From contig CM075650.1 in assembly GCA_037953625.1 (NCBI GenBank), forward strand, positions 42,908,206 through 42,972,205: DNA of 64,000 nt. The letters run 5' to 3'. Below are positions 32,947 through 45,080 of the stretch, in pieces; within the stretch, counting starts at the first letter, position 1; every line of letters begins with the position of its first letter. A program made the position numbers and the translations under genes. The notes under the pieces are model-generated. The model saw only the letters and a program-made list of their open reading frames with translations. It did no database searches and was not told the origin of the DNA. The stretch is from Crotalaria pallida. Lineage: Eukaryota; Streptophyta; Magnoliopsida; Fabales; Fabaceae.

Positions 32947-33351
32947 TTAAGGAAATACTTCCGGAAATTCCCTCACCACTGGAATCTCTTCGATCGGCAT
33001 CGACTCTTCTTCTCCAGAGGCCGATAATAAACACATATAGCCCTCCGGTTCGAGGGTCCTATATTGAATTGTCTTTTCCTCACAATTGATGATCACTTGG
33101 TTCTTCATCAACCAATCCATTCCCAAGATCACATCCAATTGTAACTTAGGAAGACAAACCAAGTCTACTTTGGATGAACGACCCAGAATTTCTACCTCAC
33201 ACCCTAAACAGACTTTAGCGGTGTAGATCGGTATACCCGTAGGGGTGTCTATACTAAGATAGCAGGGTGAATCAGAAACAATAAGATTCAGCCTACTTAC
33301 ACATTCAGGGGAAACAAAAGAATGTGTAGCTCCAGAATCAAACATGATTTT
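32947..33351 (-). pseudogene. pol: Copy 2 protease region
   Basis: Has the active-site motif FDSGATHSFVSPE and the downstream LDVILGMDWL of chromovirus protease. Upstream, a TGA at about 33349-33351 (TGC in copy 1) separates it from gag. Copy 1 has R for G in the active site while this copy has the normal residue. Confidence 0.88.
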
Positions 33352-34422
33352 TCAAGGTTGATTATTGAGCAGAAAATTACCTTGCACGAGATTCGGGGTT
33401 TGGGTTGTTTCACTACCACTCAGAGCAAATACTCGTCCTTGAACCACAGACTTTTCAGCAGATCCCTTTGCATCCCCCTTTGCAGATTCCTTGCATTCAC
33501 GGGCAAAGTGACCTTGCTTTCCACACTTGAAACATCCTCCTGTGGACCAGCAAAACTGACCATGATGATAACGCTTGCACTTCTCGCAATAAGGAGCATT
33601 ATCGCGAGGCTTGTTCCGGTTATCCATCACTGCCTTGCCCTTTCCTTTGTTCTTAGAATATGGACCATTATTCCGATGGTCAAACTTCTTCTTCCTCTGT
33701 GGTCCATAGTTCTGTCCAACCCCCTTCACCTGACTCCCCATCAGCTCAGCCATCTTATCATCTTCATACATTCTGCACATATCCACAAGTGCAGGGATAC
33801 TCTGAATCCTTTGATAACTAAAGATAGACTTTAGCTCCGGCCTTAGCCCACCTTCAAACTTCACACATTTACTTCTTTCATCAGGGTTATTTAAGTAATA
33901 GGGAGAGTACTTCATCAGCTCCTCAAATCTAGCAGCATACTCCCCTACACTCATATCCCCTTGCTTCAATTGCATAAATTCCACTTCCTTTTTCCTCCGC
34001 AAATCTTCTGGAAAATATTTATTAAGAAATTTCTCCATAAATACTCCCCAGTTGATTGCCCTCCTTTCAAAATTCAGCAATTGGACCGTGTGATCCCACC
34101 AGTTTTCAGCTTCCCCATGAAGCATGTAAACTGCATAGGTCACCTTCTGTTCATCAGAACACTCCAGAGTTCGGAAGATCTTATTGATCTCATACAACCA
34201 CTTGTTCGCCTCATCAGGTCTATATCCTCCCTCAAATCTTGGTGGATTGCACTTCCTGAACTCCGACAGAGTCTTAGCATCATAATTCGCCATGTTGCCA
34301 GCAGATGGATTACCAGCTCTCCCTTGAGATGATTGTTGCCTCTGCTGCTGCTGCATGCCTTCCAGCACAGTCGTGATTCGTTCTAACATTTCATTAGTAA
34401 CATTTCGATTTCGGGTTGCCAT
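33352..34422 (-). pseudogene. gag: Copy 2 gag, nearly intact
   Basis: 356 codons from MATRNRNVTNEMLERITTVL. Capsid blocks PPRFEGGYRPDEANKWL and CSDEQKVTYAVYMLHGEAEN; near the C-terminus two cysteine-rich motifs, YCEKCKRYHHGQFCW and a standard zinc knuckle CFKCGKQGHFAREC. It runs on into the protease start, where a TGA replaces a cysteine codon, so gag and pol were probably one frame in the parent. The gag part itself looks able to make a protein. Confidence 0.9.
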
Positions 34423-34564
34423 AGAAAGACCTACACTATGGGCTTTGGGTTACTAAAAAGGTCTTTAAAACATAAATACTACCACTAACTTACTCAAACA
34501 TATTCAATCAACATTGAATATCATACTTAGCTGCATCTTCGGGGCTATGAGGAACATGACCAAT

Positions 34565-34576
34565 GCTCTGATACCA
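34565..34576 (-). other. Primer binding site of Tekay copy 2
   Basis: Minus strand TGGTATCAGAGC, 9 bp from the LTR boundary at 34586. Confidence 0.9.
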
Positions 34577-35373
34577 CCACAGGGGTGTGATGCTCTCTTT
34601 TAACTTGAAAATAATTAATATTTCCAAATAGTTTATTTCTTGCTATAAAAAATCCGGACTAGAAAATTTTTCCTTTTTAAAACTTGTACTTGCTTGGTCA
34701 TAAATTCTTTTGAATTCGGCTCAGCACGATATTAAGTTCGAAAAGACCCTCGAGATAGCATTTCCTTAGTCGTAGAAAACATTATTAATAGTTATTATTG
34801 AAAACATATCACTTGCTTCTCGAGTGGGATCTGAACACATAACATAGGAAATATAAATTTATCGCCGAATCCCTTGTAAATAAGAATCAGAGTTCGCGGA
34901 AGTAAAAATAATACTTTTGGGGCTCTACTGAGGAAATTAAACATCATATATATATATATATGTCAAAAGCATAATATGAAACCCCATAAGTACAGTAGCA
35001 GCAAGTATCATCAGTCGAGATAGCAAGAGTTTTTGAAACATATCCAACCCAACTGTATAAAATAAAACCTCACTCTAAGACCTCTAAAAAATATATACAC
35101 TAAACACATGGTCTCAAAATAGAAGTCTCAGAGCAGGTCTTCAGTGTCCTCAGCAGCTCCTCAGATCCTCCACCGCTCTACCCCTAGGATCTAGGATCCA
35201 AAACACCTATGCTATGCAGGCTCCTATGAACCAGCGGGTCCACCTCTAGCAGAAACAGTCGGCTCAACATGCACCTCCTCCTCGCTCTCATCCTCCAAAG
35301 GGTCCTCCTCGACCTCGCCCGACTGTGTAGAGACCCCACCACTGGGTCTAGGATCTGCAGAAGCAGTCCTAGC

Positions 35374-37061
35374 TGTAAGATCCATGAAGAATGTTTTGAT
35401 AAATGCCAAAAGGTTTTGAACAAGCTACAAATGTGTTGATCAAGTTCAAGCTCAACAAGCAACAACAAACATCAAGTGATGAAGAGAGAGCCAACTCATG
35501 AAGACTTAGTTTAGTAGTTTGTGTTTTATTGTTTTATCTTTTGCCTCACAAGTCTCTTAGTTTATGAGTTTGGGTAGAGTTTCTTAGAGGGTAGTGAATC
35601 TCTTTTGATTGCATGATTATATCATATTTTGAGTATTCACTTTGCCTAAAATCAATAGGTGGCTTAAAGGTTTGAAAGAAAAGTTTTAGATTTTGAGAAA
35701 ACAAGTTTTTAAGTGTTTTTTGAACTGACTACTCGATTAGCCACTTGATTACTCGAGTAGAATGTTGCAGTCTTGCGCAAATACTCGATTAAGGGGCTGA
35801 TTACTCGAGTAGAATTTTGAAGCCTTGCGTAAATACTCGAGTAGTAACTCAGATTACTCGAGTAGTGAACACTGATTACACTTGTTACTCGAGTAATGAC
35901 TTGGCTACTCGAGTAACACGAGCTGTTACTGTTTTTAAATGAGTTTTTCACTTCTCAAAAGCACTTCTAACCATTCCTAACTTTTGGGTATTCTATATAA
36001 ACCTTTTCCTAACCTTTGTGAATCATTATTACAATATTACATCATTTTGATATTCATTTTACAAAGAATCAAGCCACTCTATTCTCTCTCACTTTCTCAA
36101 GATCAAAGCTTTAACTTTTACATTCTTTGATCAAGAACCTTGAATCTCTCATGTAGATATTTTTTATAGTTTTTGAAAGAGATTCATAGGATTGTTATTT
36201 TGTTTTCATTTGAGTTGTAATCTTTGCAAGAAGGCAAGCTATCTACAACAATTGGAAGTCTTGGTTGTGAATCAAGCAAAGTTATTTGGAAGTCTTGGTG
36301 TGGCATTTCATCAAGAACTTGGAAGCCTTGTTGTGTTAACAAGCAATTGGAAGTCTTGTAGTGAAGCAAGCATTGGAAGTCTTGTTGTGGGGTATCAGCA
36401 AGCAAAAGAGAAGAGGTTAGATTAGATATCAATAGGGTTACAAGGCAAGGGTGTGGTATCTCTTGTAGGCTAGCAAGAAGGGAGTCTTGTGAGGCATTTA
36501 CTTGTAATTTGAGAAACTCTAATTCCTCATAGTGAAGAATCTCTCTTGGTTGAAGAGGGGACTGGAGTAGCTTTCAAGTGGATGAAAGTGAACCAGGATA
36601 AATCACTGTGTCGTATCTCTAAACTCTCTACTCTTTACAATTCTTGTTATTAATTTTGTTCTTGGTTGAAAATCTAGAAAAAGTGATTTTTCATAATCGA
36701 TTGAATTGAATCTTAATTGTGCAAAATTGATTTGGGGAAAATCATTTTCATAACCTAGGTAATCAATAAGAATATAGGTGTTAATTGTTTCCGCTGAATC
36801 TCTGGTCATATGTGTTAATTGATTGATTTTGTATTTGTTTGAAAAGTGATTAATCCATTAACAGAGGCATTAATCGATTAGTTCATGTCATTAATCGATT
36901 AAGGCTAAAGAATTTTTGTGAAAATCATTTGTTTTGATCGTTTTGATTTGTTTCTTTCGAAAATATTTCAAGGTTTCTCTAACACCTATTCAACCCCCCC
37001 CCTTCTAGGTGTTCTCCTAGTGTATCCTAGTTGTTTCACCCACCGATTGTAGGTTCTCACA
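35374..37061 (+). mobile_element. Solo copia-type LTR (copy b) in the Tekay LTR ORF
   Basis: 1,688 bp from TGTAAGATCC to TCTCACA, flanked by CTAGC (35369-35373 and 37062-37066). Same family as 16675-18244; TATATAAA at about 35994. The palindrome region differs strongly from copy a, with ACTCGAGT instead of TAATCGATTA sites. Two TAATCGATTA-like sites remain near 36870-36900. Confidence 0.94.
35731..35914. repeat. Four ACTCGAGT-type palindrome pairs
   Basis: Starts 35731/35751, 35783/35803, 35835/35856 and 35887/35907; spacing 20, 20, 21 and 20 bp. The first member of the first two pairs is ACTCGATT, a hybrid of the two core types. Confidence 0.9.
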
Positions 37062-37614
37062 CTAGCATAATCAGTCGGACCAGGAGAATGAGTCTCCTTG
37101 GTGACAACTCTATGGGAAGAAGGATGAGAACGAGTGGCAGCTCTAACACGGAAACTATGAAAACGACGCATAGGTCGAGCCGGGGGTGGTCCTCTATAAG
37201 TATAAAAAGGTGGAACATGCATAGTATAGACTAATGGGATCCTAAATCGACGAGGTCGCACACGCACCAGAGGGTTAGGGTGGTAGAGAGTGATCTCAAC
37301 CTCCCCCTCAAAAGTGGCACGGTGCTCCTCATACGTCCATATACCGCTAGGGATAGGGCGTATCTCGATGCAGGCTAGGTATCTGGCCATCACCTAAACA
37401 GGGCACAGGGAGTAAGTATACACATATACATAATTGATAAAGACTAAAATTACAATCACAAATATATCATGGACAGATCATAATGCAAATACATATGAGC
37501 ACACCAATTTTTCAACATTATAACTCTTATAATGCAGGTGGCATGATGTATGATTTTCTATCCACAACTGAGGCCTCTAAATGTCCATCTTGGACGTCCA
37601 TCCAGTACACCCTT

Positions 37615-37833
37615 GTGTTCCCAGAACACCGACATTAGTTCCCAGAACATAATGCCGAACCATACTTGGATAAAAAGCATCACTCCCGGGGTGTGCACCA
37701 CGTTCCCAGAACGCCACGTTCCCAGAACGCATAAAAACCAGGTCCCGGACACTGGCCACATATCTATAATGTGTCATCAAGTAGGTTATACTTTGGTACT
37801 CCCGGAGTACCCTCCTCATATTCCCAGAATATG
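37615..37833 (-). repeat. Hairpin array, copy 2 5' LTR
   Basis: Same array as 27813-28031, with only scattered differences (for example CCCGG against CCCAG in one loop). Confidence 0.7.
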
Positions 37834-39846
37834 ATAAACGTTCCTACCAACCAGACTTCTAGTCTATATGTATGCAAAAACATTGGGGTTGGTTTTATCT
37901 TTGAATTAATTAATGTGATTTAGAAATATCCCAATTTCTACTTTTGAATGATTTATTTGAGGTATAACATTTGACATAAAAATTCCCCTTTGAATTTTTC
38001 TCAAAACATGCCTTTTTAACCTAGATTGGGTAAAACAAAGTCAATGGTATTCAAAAACTTAACTTTTTATTTTTCAGATTCAGGTACTAACCGGTTACAG
38101 TTTCACACTAACCGGTTAGAATTACAGACCTGAACTGTTTACCATTGCAATTCAGAAATACCCTTTTTCTTGAATTCTATACCCAATCCAAAACACATTT
38201 AACATTGTTTTATACCTCAAAAACCATTGTTTCAACATTCAAAAGTCCAAATCACATTTCCTTTTCCAATGAACATAATTTCCTCTTGAAATTATTTCAT
38301 TAACTTAAGGCATTAAATTTGATCTTTCAAATCAGAACTTTGACAACTCAAGTTCAGATCATGAATAATGAAATTAAAGCTTAAATTTGAGCAGAAACCA
38401 TTAAGATTTCAGGACTGTTTAATAAACTCATTTTCTTTGAAAATCTGCAGTGTCTAACCGGTTACGAAAATCGTGTAACCGGTTAGATTATGCAGTCAGA
38501 CCATTAAAACAAGAGTTTTAACAACTCAATTTCTTCCTTTCTCAAATCTAACCAAATTTCAGTATGCACAAAGTTCATATGCCTTAAAATAAACATGTTT
38601 ACACCCAGAAACACATTCATATTGCATGCATCAAGTTTATTGTATCAAATTGCATGAAAATTCACATAAACACAATTTAACACAACAAAACATAGATTAA
38701 GCACTCAAACACAGAATTCAGCATTTATATAGCTTGCATGCATCAAATTAAAGTTGCTCAAAACCACAGTGAGCAAGTTTTTTGCCTCCAAGCCTTTGTG
38801 CTTAAAAACACATAATGCCCTTTTGAGTTTTGTGAACTCAAATCCTAAATCATTTGATTTTTAGTCTAAATCTAGTATAGTATAGACTTATCCCATACCT
38901 CTAAGACGATCTTGATGAGGTTTATCACTGGATTTGAAGAAAAACCACAGATTCCCACAATTTCCCCAAGTCTGCTCTCAGATTCGGTTTCCAGCAACAG
39001 GGTCCAGAAACCACCAAATTTGACATAGAAATTGGCCAAAGAAATTGGGGAAAATGATCAGAATTCAAAGTAGGGTACATGCACTAGAGAATCAAAGAAG
39101 TTTGAGACTTAAAGGTCAACTAAGCTTACCAAAATCGAGTCTGGAAATCAGCTTCCAGAATCAGAACAGCACAGAGCTCAAACTCAATCTCCTGGCTTCC
39201 AAGCTTGATTCCTCTTTCCACACTCACTCTTAACTCACAAATTTGGTATCAACACGAAGCTCTGGATGTAAGCTTCGTGTTTGTGTATCACTCGTCTCTC
39301 AACACTCAAGAACGAAGGAGAAATCGTCCTCACAAAATCAGAACCCTAAATCAGCCCCTTCAACCAGAAATCAAGTGAACAACCCTAAATTCATCAGAAA
39401 CTCCTCTATTTATAGACAATTTGAGGTAGCATGCAGGGCGACGCATGGTTCTACACTCATCCAAGGCTGTAATCGTGGCGATTACGGAGTAATTCGAGTG
39501 ATTACTCATCAAAATCCACTAAACCAGTTTCTGAGTTCATCGTCTAACCGGTTACAGGGCATTACTAACCGGTTAGATCAGTTCAAAATTTAAAAATTAT
39601 TATTTTTAAATCTTTCCCTCCAAGAACCATTCTAATATTGCCTTTTAGTCCTCATCCAGGGACCAAAATGCAATTTTCTTATATTTTGCATTTATTTGCC
39701 ATATAAAAATATTTCCACTTATTTTTATATTTAAGGCTAATTAAATACAAAACATAAACTTGGAAAATTATATAAATTAATAATAAAACTTTTTATTATT
39801 AATTTCCTATTATTCGGGAGACGAAAATTAGGGGTGTTACATGAAC

Positions 39847-41723
39847 GACACAGTTCTTATACACTCCATTATCCATTGCACAAATTTACTCGGGAATTTT
39901 AGGGCCTGCAAACTATTCTCAATGAAACTCCAGCTAATGCTATCATATGCTTTCTTTATATCAACTTTCATCAAGCATCTAGGTGAAACAATCTTCCTCC
40001 TATACAATCTCAAAAGCTCTTGACTTATCAAAATATTATGAATGATAGATCTATCCTTTATGAATGCTGTCTGATTCTCATGAATTATTTCAGATAGACA
40101 CCCCTGCATTCTGGAACTAATAATCCTAGCAATGCACTTATAAATGGTATTGCAGCACGTAATAGGCCTAAAGTCACTTACTAGGTTAGGGCACTCAGTT
40201 TTAGGGACCAAAACAAGGATAGTTTGATTAGCTTCTTTCAGTAACTTCCCTGTAGCAAAAAAATCTAGGACTGCTCTTGTCACATCCTGGCCAATAACAG
40301 ACCAAGCAGATCTGTAAAACCCAGCCCCATACCCATCTGGACCAGGGGTTTTGTCAATATTCATTTCCATAAAATTCTGTCTAATTTCCTCAACTGACAC
40401 TGGTCTTATGAGATTAAGCTGTTGTGTAGGGGTGAGAACCTTGCCTTGATTAATATCATCCTCAGTGATACACCATCCAGTATAATGACCTGCCAATAAG
40501 TTCTTATAGTAACTCTCAAAAGAATTAGCAATGGACTCCTGGTCTGTATGGATGTGCCCAACCTCATCCTGAATCTTGAGAATCCTGTTCCTGTATCTCC
40601 TCATTTTAATGGAATTGTGAAAATACCTTGTATTCTGGTCCCCATCTCTAAGCCAATCCTGTTTAGCCTTCTGTCTAAGAAAAACCAAAGCAGCTTGATA
40701 GACCTTCTGATACTCCAGGTTTACCTCTTTTTCCAATCTCTGCAAGTGTATATTCAAAGGATCCTGTTGCAACAAGCTCTGGGCCCTTTCTAATTTCTCT
40801 TTATATAAGATCTCTTTTTTGTCAATGCTGCCAAATTTCTGGGAATTAAGTTCCCTGAGCGGTTGTTGAAGCCTCTTTAGGTTCCTCATTACCCTATACA
40901 TAGCACATCCTTCTCCACCTTGCTCCCACTCCTCTTGAATAATATTCAAGAAATTCTCATCCAGGGATAGCATATTGAGAAATTTAAACCCTGATGGCTT
41001 CCTTTTCTGCTCAGTCTTCCAGTCTATCATCATTGGGCTGTGGTCAGATACTCCTTCATTTAGAAAAATAGTTTCCACCTCAGGCCATTGGTCACACCAT
41101 TCATTATTCACTAGAACTCTATCTAGCTTACTGTAAATCCTGTCCACTCCTTGTTGATTATTATTCCAAGTGAAATAACAACCACTGTACCTCATATCTT
41201 GCAGCTCACAATGGTTTACACAATCCCTAAATTGATTCATATGATTGACATCAACAGGATGCCCTCCAAGTTTCTCATTAGGATTCATGCAACAATTAAA
41301 ATCTCCACCAACCAGCCAACCACTATTCACATTACTATGAATATCATTCAGCCCATTCCATAGTTCGAATCTATCATCCGCAACATTACTAGCATATATG
41401 AAAGTTGAAAAGAAAGCAAATTGCTGAACCTTATGTGTAATACAACAGTGAATCATTTGACTAGTGCTCTGAATAATCTGGATATCAAACATGTCCTTCT
41501 TCCAAACCAACCAAATTCTCCCCACTGGATGATCCTCTAAATTGATGAAGGACCCCCAGCCAGCAAATAATATATTTTTTATGCCCTCATAAGAAGACAT
41601 CCTTATTTTATTCTCAAGAATAGCAAAAATACCAATACTAAAATTTGAAACCAACCTTTTTATTTCTTTTTGTTTTTGAGGGTGGTTGATCCCTCTAATA
41701 TTCCAGATGGCTAACTTATCCAT
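39847..41723 (-). pseudogene. LINE1 ORF2, first half: endonuclease and RT start
   Basis: Start MDKLAIWNIRGINHPQKQKE at 41723. AP-type endonuclease motifs: LENKIR, GDFNCCMNPNEK, LDRVLVN and GVSDHSPMM. Then RT: GPDGYGAGFY, LVPKTECPNLVSDFRPITCC and VDIKKAYDSISW. Cut by Tekay copy 2 after RTVSF. The ATG overlaps the ORF1 stop (ATGGATAA, 41716-41723). This half has no internal stop. Confidence 0.92.
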
Positions 41724-43044
41724 TGAGATGAAGAGAAGAGCTCTCCCCCTTTTGGTTACCATTCCTTCTCTGTGTTTTGCTTCTAGTTGCAACAGTTGTC
41801 CATTGATCCTCCTCATTTTCCATTCTACCTCCCTCCTTTTCTGTTCCAGTATTCTGGGCTTGTGGTTCAGAGCTAACCAACAGTTGATCAAGTCCCTGTA
41901 CCGTCTCCATAGCTTCTTCTCTATTCTCCTCAGGAATAGTGCCAGACTCCAGTGATTGTTTAAGGTTTAGCAAATCATCAACCTTTTCAATATCCTCTCT
42001 AGAAGGTTTCTTCTTTTCCACCCACACCTTTTTGGTCTGTTTCCTACATGACTTACTGTCATGACCATACATCGAACAAATTGCACATCAAACAGGCTTC
42101 CATTCATACTCAACCTTCTGAGCAATGATGTTAGACTTATCATCCTCAAAAAATATTTCTTCTGGTAAGATTGTAGGGTTCACTTCCACCAGGATTCTTG
42201 CAAAATTGATTCGATTTCGTTCCTTAGTAACCTGATCCACCATGATTGGTGTCCCAACCAAACTAGCAATTTTACTAAGGGCAGATGCTCCCCAGAATTT
42301 GAGATTAAGATTAGGCAATTGAATCCATACTGGAACGCTACTCAAGTGAGTCCTTGATACTGGTCTTCCACTCCAGGGTGCAATGATCACTGGCTTACGA
42401 TCAAAGTGAAAAATCCCTATTTTAAGTACTTTATTCCTGGCTTCTACATCATTAAATCTTACCACAATTGTTCCATCATTATTCATTAGGATCTTGTCAA
42501 TACCATATTGACCCCATATTTTCTTCAGATAACCACTAATCACAGAGTAAGGGGGTTTTGCACCCAACACATAACACACTAGGGCCTGCTGCCAATATTT
42601 CTCTTCTTGTTCCACATCAGCCACCTCTATCTTACCAACAGCCACGCCCTCCTTCACCACTGGCTCAACAAAATTCAGCTTTTCACCAGCGTTTCTGAGT
42701 TTTGTTATGTCAAAAGAATCCCACACTGATGGGGGTTTAGAAAAAGTAGGATTATTAACAACCCTAGGATTGGCTTCTTCCTCATGCATCACAGGCTGAG
42801 TTTCTCCTGTCAGTTTCTCTGTTGCATCACTCATGATAGTCACTGTAGCCTTTCCTTTCAATTTCTCACGGATTAAATCCAGATTCTTCATAAGTTTTTC
42901 AGCTTGCTTAGGCGACAAGCTATCAATGTCCGCCAGATCTTCTTCATCCAACTCCGTAAGATCAAGACCATGTTTCTGTGTTTCAGTGTTTGCTTTCTCA
43001 TTGGGACCAGGGGATTTGGGGGGTCTCCCCCTTTTCTTTGCCAT
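41716..43044 (-). pseudogene. LINE1 ORF1: RNA-binding protein with AT-hook-like start
   Basis: Starts MAKKRGRPPKSPGP, where KRGRPPK resembles an AT-hook. A helical region follows (LSPKQAEKLMKNLDLIREKL), then the DUF4283-type domain common to plant LINE ORF1 (YWQQALVCYVLGAKPPYSVI, VPVWIQLPNLNLKFWG) and one CCHC-like zinc finger (CAICSMYGHDSKSC). A TGA at about 42088 (TTA in LINE2) interrupts it just before the zinc finger. It ends SLHLNG with the stop inside the ORF2 start. Confidence 0.88.
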
Positions 43045-43175
43045 GGTGGCAGTCGACGGCCAAGCAGCCGTGAGAGAGATGGAGGAAACCCTAGAGAAAC
43101 CCTAGCAGAGAAGAGAGATTGTTGATTAACTTTTTTTCTCTTCTTTTTAAAATTGATTTCAATGTTCCCACACAT

Positions 43176-44031
43176 GTTATTTAATTATTAAATCGATCAT
43201 TATGAATAATTATTATGCACATATTATTCGACCCTTCAATGGTAGTACATAGTATCATATTTTATTCACATATGAATAAAATAACATGAATAAAATAACA
43301 GCAATGAATAATAGACATGTGTACACCAAACAATACACATCTCATTACGTGATCACATGTTGAAAGTCAGTTTATATATTCTAATTTTTAATTGTTATTT
43401 TTTATTGAAAGGTACAAACATGATGCCTCAATTTTCTCAAGACTAGTCTATAAAGGGCTCCAGGATTCTCATCAATGGACAATAAGATTTTCAAGAGGAG
43501 AATAAAAAATATTGTCCATCACAATTATTCTAGCCCATGAGGTTTCCTTACTTTGATATTTTCTTCAATATTCAACGAATTTCGAAAGATGAGGAACAGG
43601 TTGCTATATTCCCTTATCTGGACTCATTTGTTGATGGCGAGGAACCTTGTGTCGAGTTTGCCTATTCGCTTTAGGGTTCAGAATGAGAAGAACTTCATGT
43701 TAAATTCCCCTTTCCGGACTCTTGCCAAGAGTGAGGAACCCTCAATTGGGCTTCCCCCTTAGGTCTTGTATCCGGCAAGCAATGAACTTTCATGCTAGAT
43801 TTCTTTCTTTGAACTCACTAGGCGACTTGAGAAACCTCGCACCGAGTTCCCCTCTTCAATCTCTGGTTCTGGATAGGGAGAATATTGTTTTGTTTTCCCT
43901 CCTTTGAAATCAATTGAAAGATTTGAATAATTTCTTCGGAGTTAGGGATCTGTTTCATAGTCATAAAAAATTCAACGCTTATACCGGTCTTTCCTATTCA
44001 TACCTCAACGCTCCTCCTTATGTCACGACAC
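43176..44031 (+). other. Region between LINE1 and the Tat-A PPT
   Basis: AT-rich at first; from about 43440 it looks like the 3' untranslated region of a Tat element, with repeated motifs around GAGGAACC and CTCTTCAAT. No coding sequence recognised. Confidence 0.5.
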
Positions 44032-44047
44032 TGAGCTGGGGGGCTAC
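44032..44047 (+). other. Polypurine tract of Tat-A
   Basis: TGAGCTGGGGGGCTAC directly before the 3' LTR start TGTTATGGACCGG. Matches the tract at 23344-23357. Confidence 0.85.
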
Positions 44048-44509
44048 TGTTATGGACCGGTATCATGGACAAATAATAACCGGTATCACGGACCAATAAA
44101 CATCAATTCGGCATACCGGCAATTCGGTATCAATAGTCAATCAATACGTAACCGACATAACGGTTCGTCATTATGCTGCTAATGATGGCATTCATGGAGC
44201 CGTTACTCTTTGGCCTTAATGCCCATCATGGCTCATCATTACATAGTCTCATACTCCTCCCTATAAATAAGGTAGTGGCTGTGAAACCCACAATTTTACC
44301 CAAATTAATTGTGAATTTATATGTGAATTTAAACTATTATATTTGATTTTTGGTACCTGGAATTAATTAAAATAGTGCGAGTTATATATATATATATATG
44401 TATATGTATATGTATACACGTGGTATATATATATATATTATATATGAATATCAATGTTTTCCCTAATGTATTTAAATAAAATATTTTAAGGTATAGTATT
44501 TGATTTAAA

Positions 44510-45080
44510 TGATCTTAGAAAGATGAAATGCCTTTTGAAGGATCAAAGTATCCTATCTTCAGAAATTCATATCTTTTCCACCGTACATCGAAAAATTACA
44601 AATGATCTGTCAAAACGACCGTATCGAAACGTAGATTATGAAAATGTAAAGCTTTGATTTTTATTTTGGAGTTTTCGAAATTTTATCACTGCTACAGTAC
44701 TTAACGAATTTTTGAGTTTTAAGTGTAAATGTATGGTTTTAATGCATTTAATGACCTTTTGACTCAAGTGTATTTTATTTTGAAAACAAAAATACATTTA
44801 TGAGGTTTTATATTGGATGGCCATCCAAATAAAATATATTTTCGTATTTTTCTTATTATAAAATTTTTGAAAGCTTATGAAGTGTATTTTTGAAGGAAAT
44901 GATCTTAGAACTTCAAAAATTCATAACTTTCAAACCGTAAGTCCAAAAATTATAAACTTTATATGAAAACGATCGTATTAAAATGTAGTATCTGAATATG
45001 TGAAAATTAAATTTTTATTTTGGTATCTACAAAAAATTACTGTACAGTAGAGAAGAACGAATTTTTGGTATTGTCTAAAC
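44510..45080 (+). repeat. Imperfect internal duplication in the solo long LTR
   Basis: Two units, about 44510-44720 and 44880-45080, share GATCTTAGAA, then TTCATA near a CCGTA, an AAACGA(C/T)CGTAT block, and a TTTTTATTTTGG block followed by ACAGTA and ACGAATTTTTG. Divergence is considerable. The LTR at 54547 has a single unit (about 54810-54970). Confidence 0.65.

Larger units (their letters stand above)
35224..37390 (-). pseudogene. LTR ORF, copy 2 5' LTR, split by a solo LTR
   Basis: Apart from the insertion this copy is open throughout: start MARYLACIEIRPIPSGIW at 37390, the conserved MHVPPFYTYRGPPPARP block, then interruption after SPGPTDYA by the LTR 35374-37061; the rest (RTASADPRPSGG and VEEDPLEDESEEEVHVEP) follows to a stop at 35224. 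The insertion site CTAGC is duplicated within the ORF. Before this insertion both LTRs of copy 2 would have carried the ORF. Confidence 0.8.
26464..39841 (-). mobile_element. Tekay-type chromovirus, copy 2, inserted in LINE1
   Basis: Complete element on the minus strand: 5' LTR 39841-34586 (with a nested solo LTR), PBS, gag, pol, PPT, 3' LTR 30042-26464. TGAAC flanks it (26459-26463 and 39842-39846). The LTRs differ by about 1 per 100 bases in the parts I compared, so the insertion is recent. The same family as copy 1. Pol has two stops and one frameshift. Confidence 0.96.
34586..39841 (-). repeat. 5' LTR of Tekay copy 2, with nested solo LTR
   Basis: 5,256 bp, or about 3,563 bp without the solo LTR and one duplication, matching the 3' LTR. 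TATA box at about 39406-39415, palindrome pairs 39545/39566, 38455/38476 and 38088/38109 (all 21 bp), hairpin array 37615-37833, LTR ORF 37390 to 35224. Confidence 0.95.
24838..43167 (-). mobile_element. LINE1: L1-type non-LTR retrotransposon, split by Tekay copy 2
   Basis: Minus-strand element with its poly(A) end (a run of T) at 24838 and its 5' end near 43167. CCACACAT lies on both sides (24830-24837 and 43168-43175), a short but plausible target duplication. Without the nested Tekay copy it is about 4.95 kb, close to LINE2 (4,883 bp), so it is probably full length. It encodes ORF1 and ORF2 overlapping by 8 bases. Both contain stops, so it is inactive. Confidence 0.85.
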
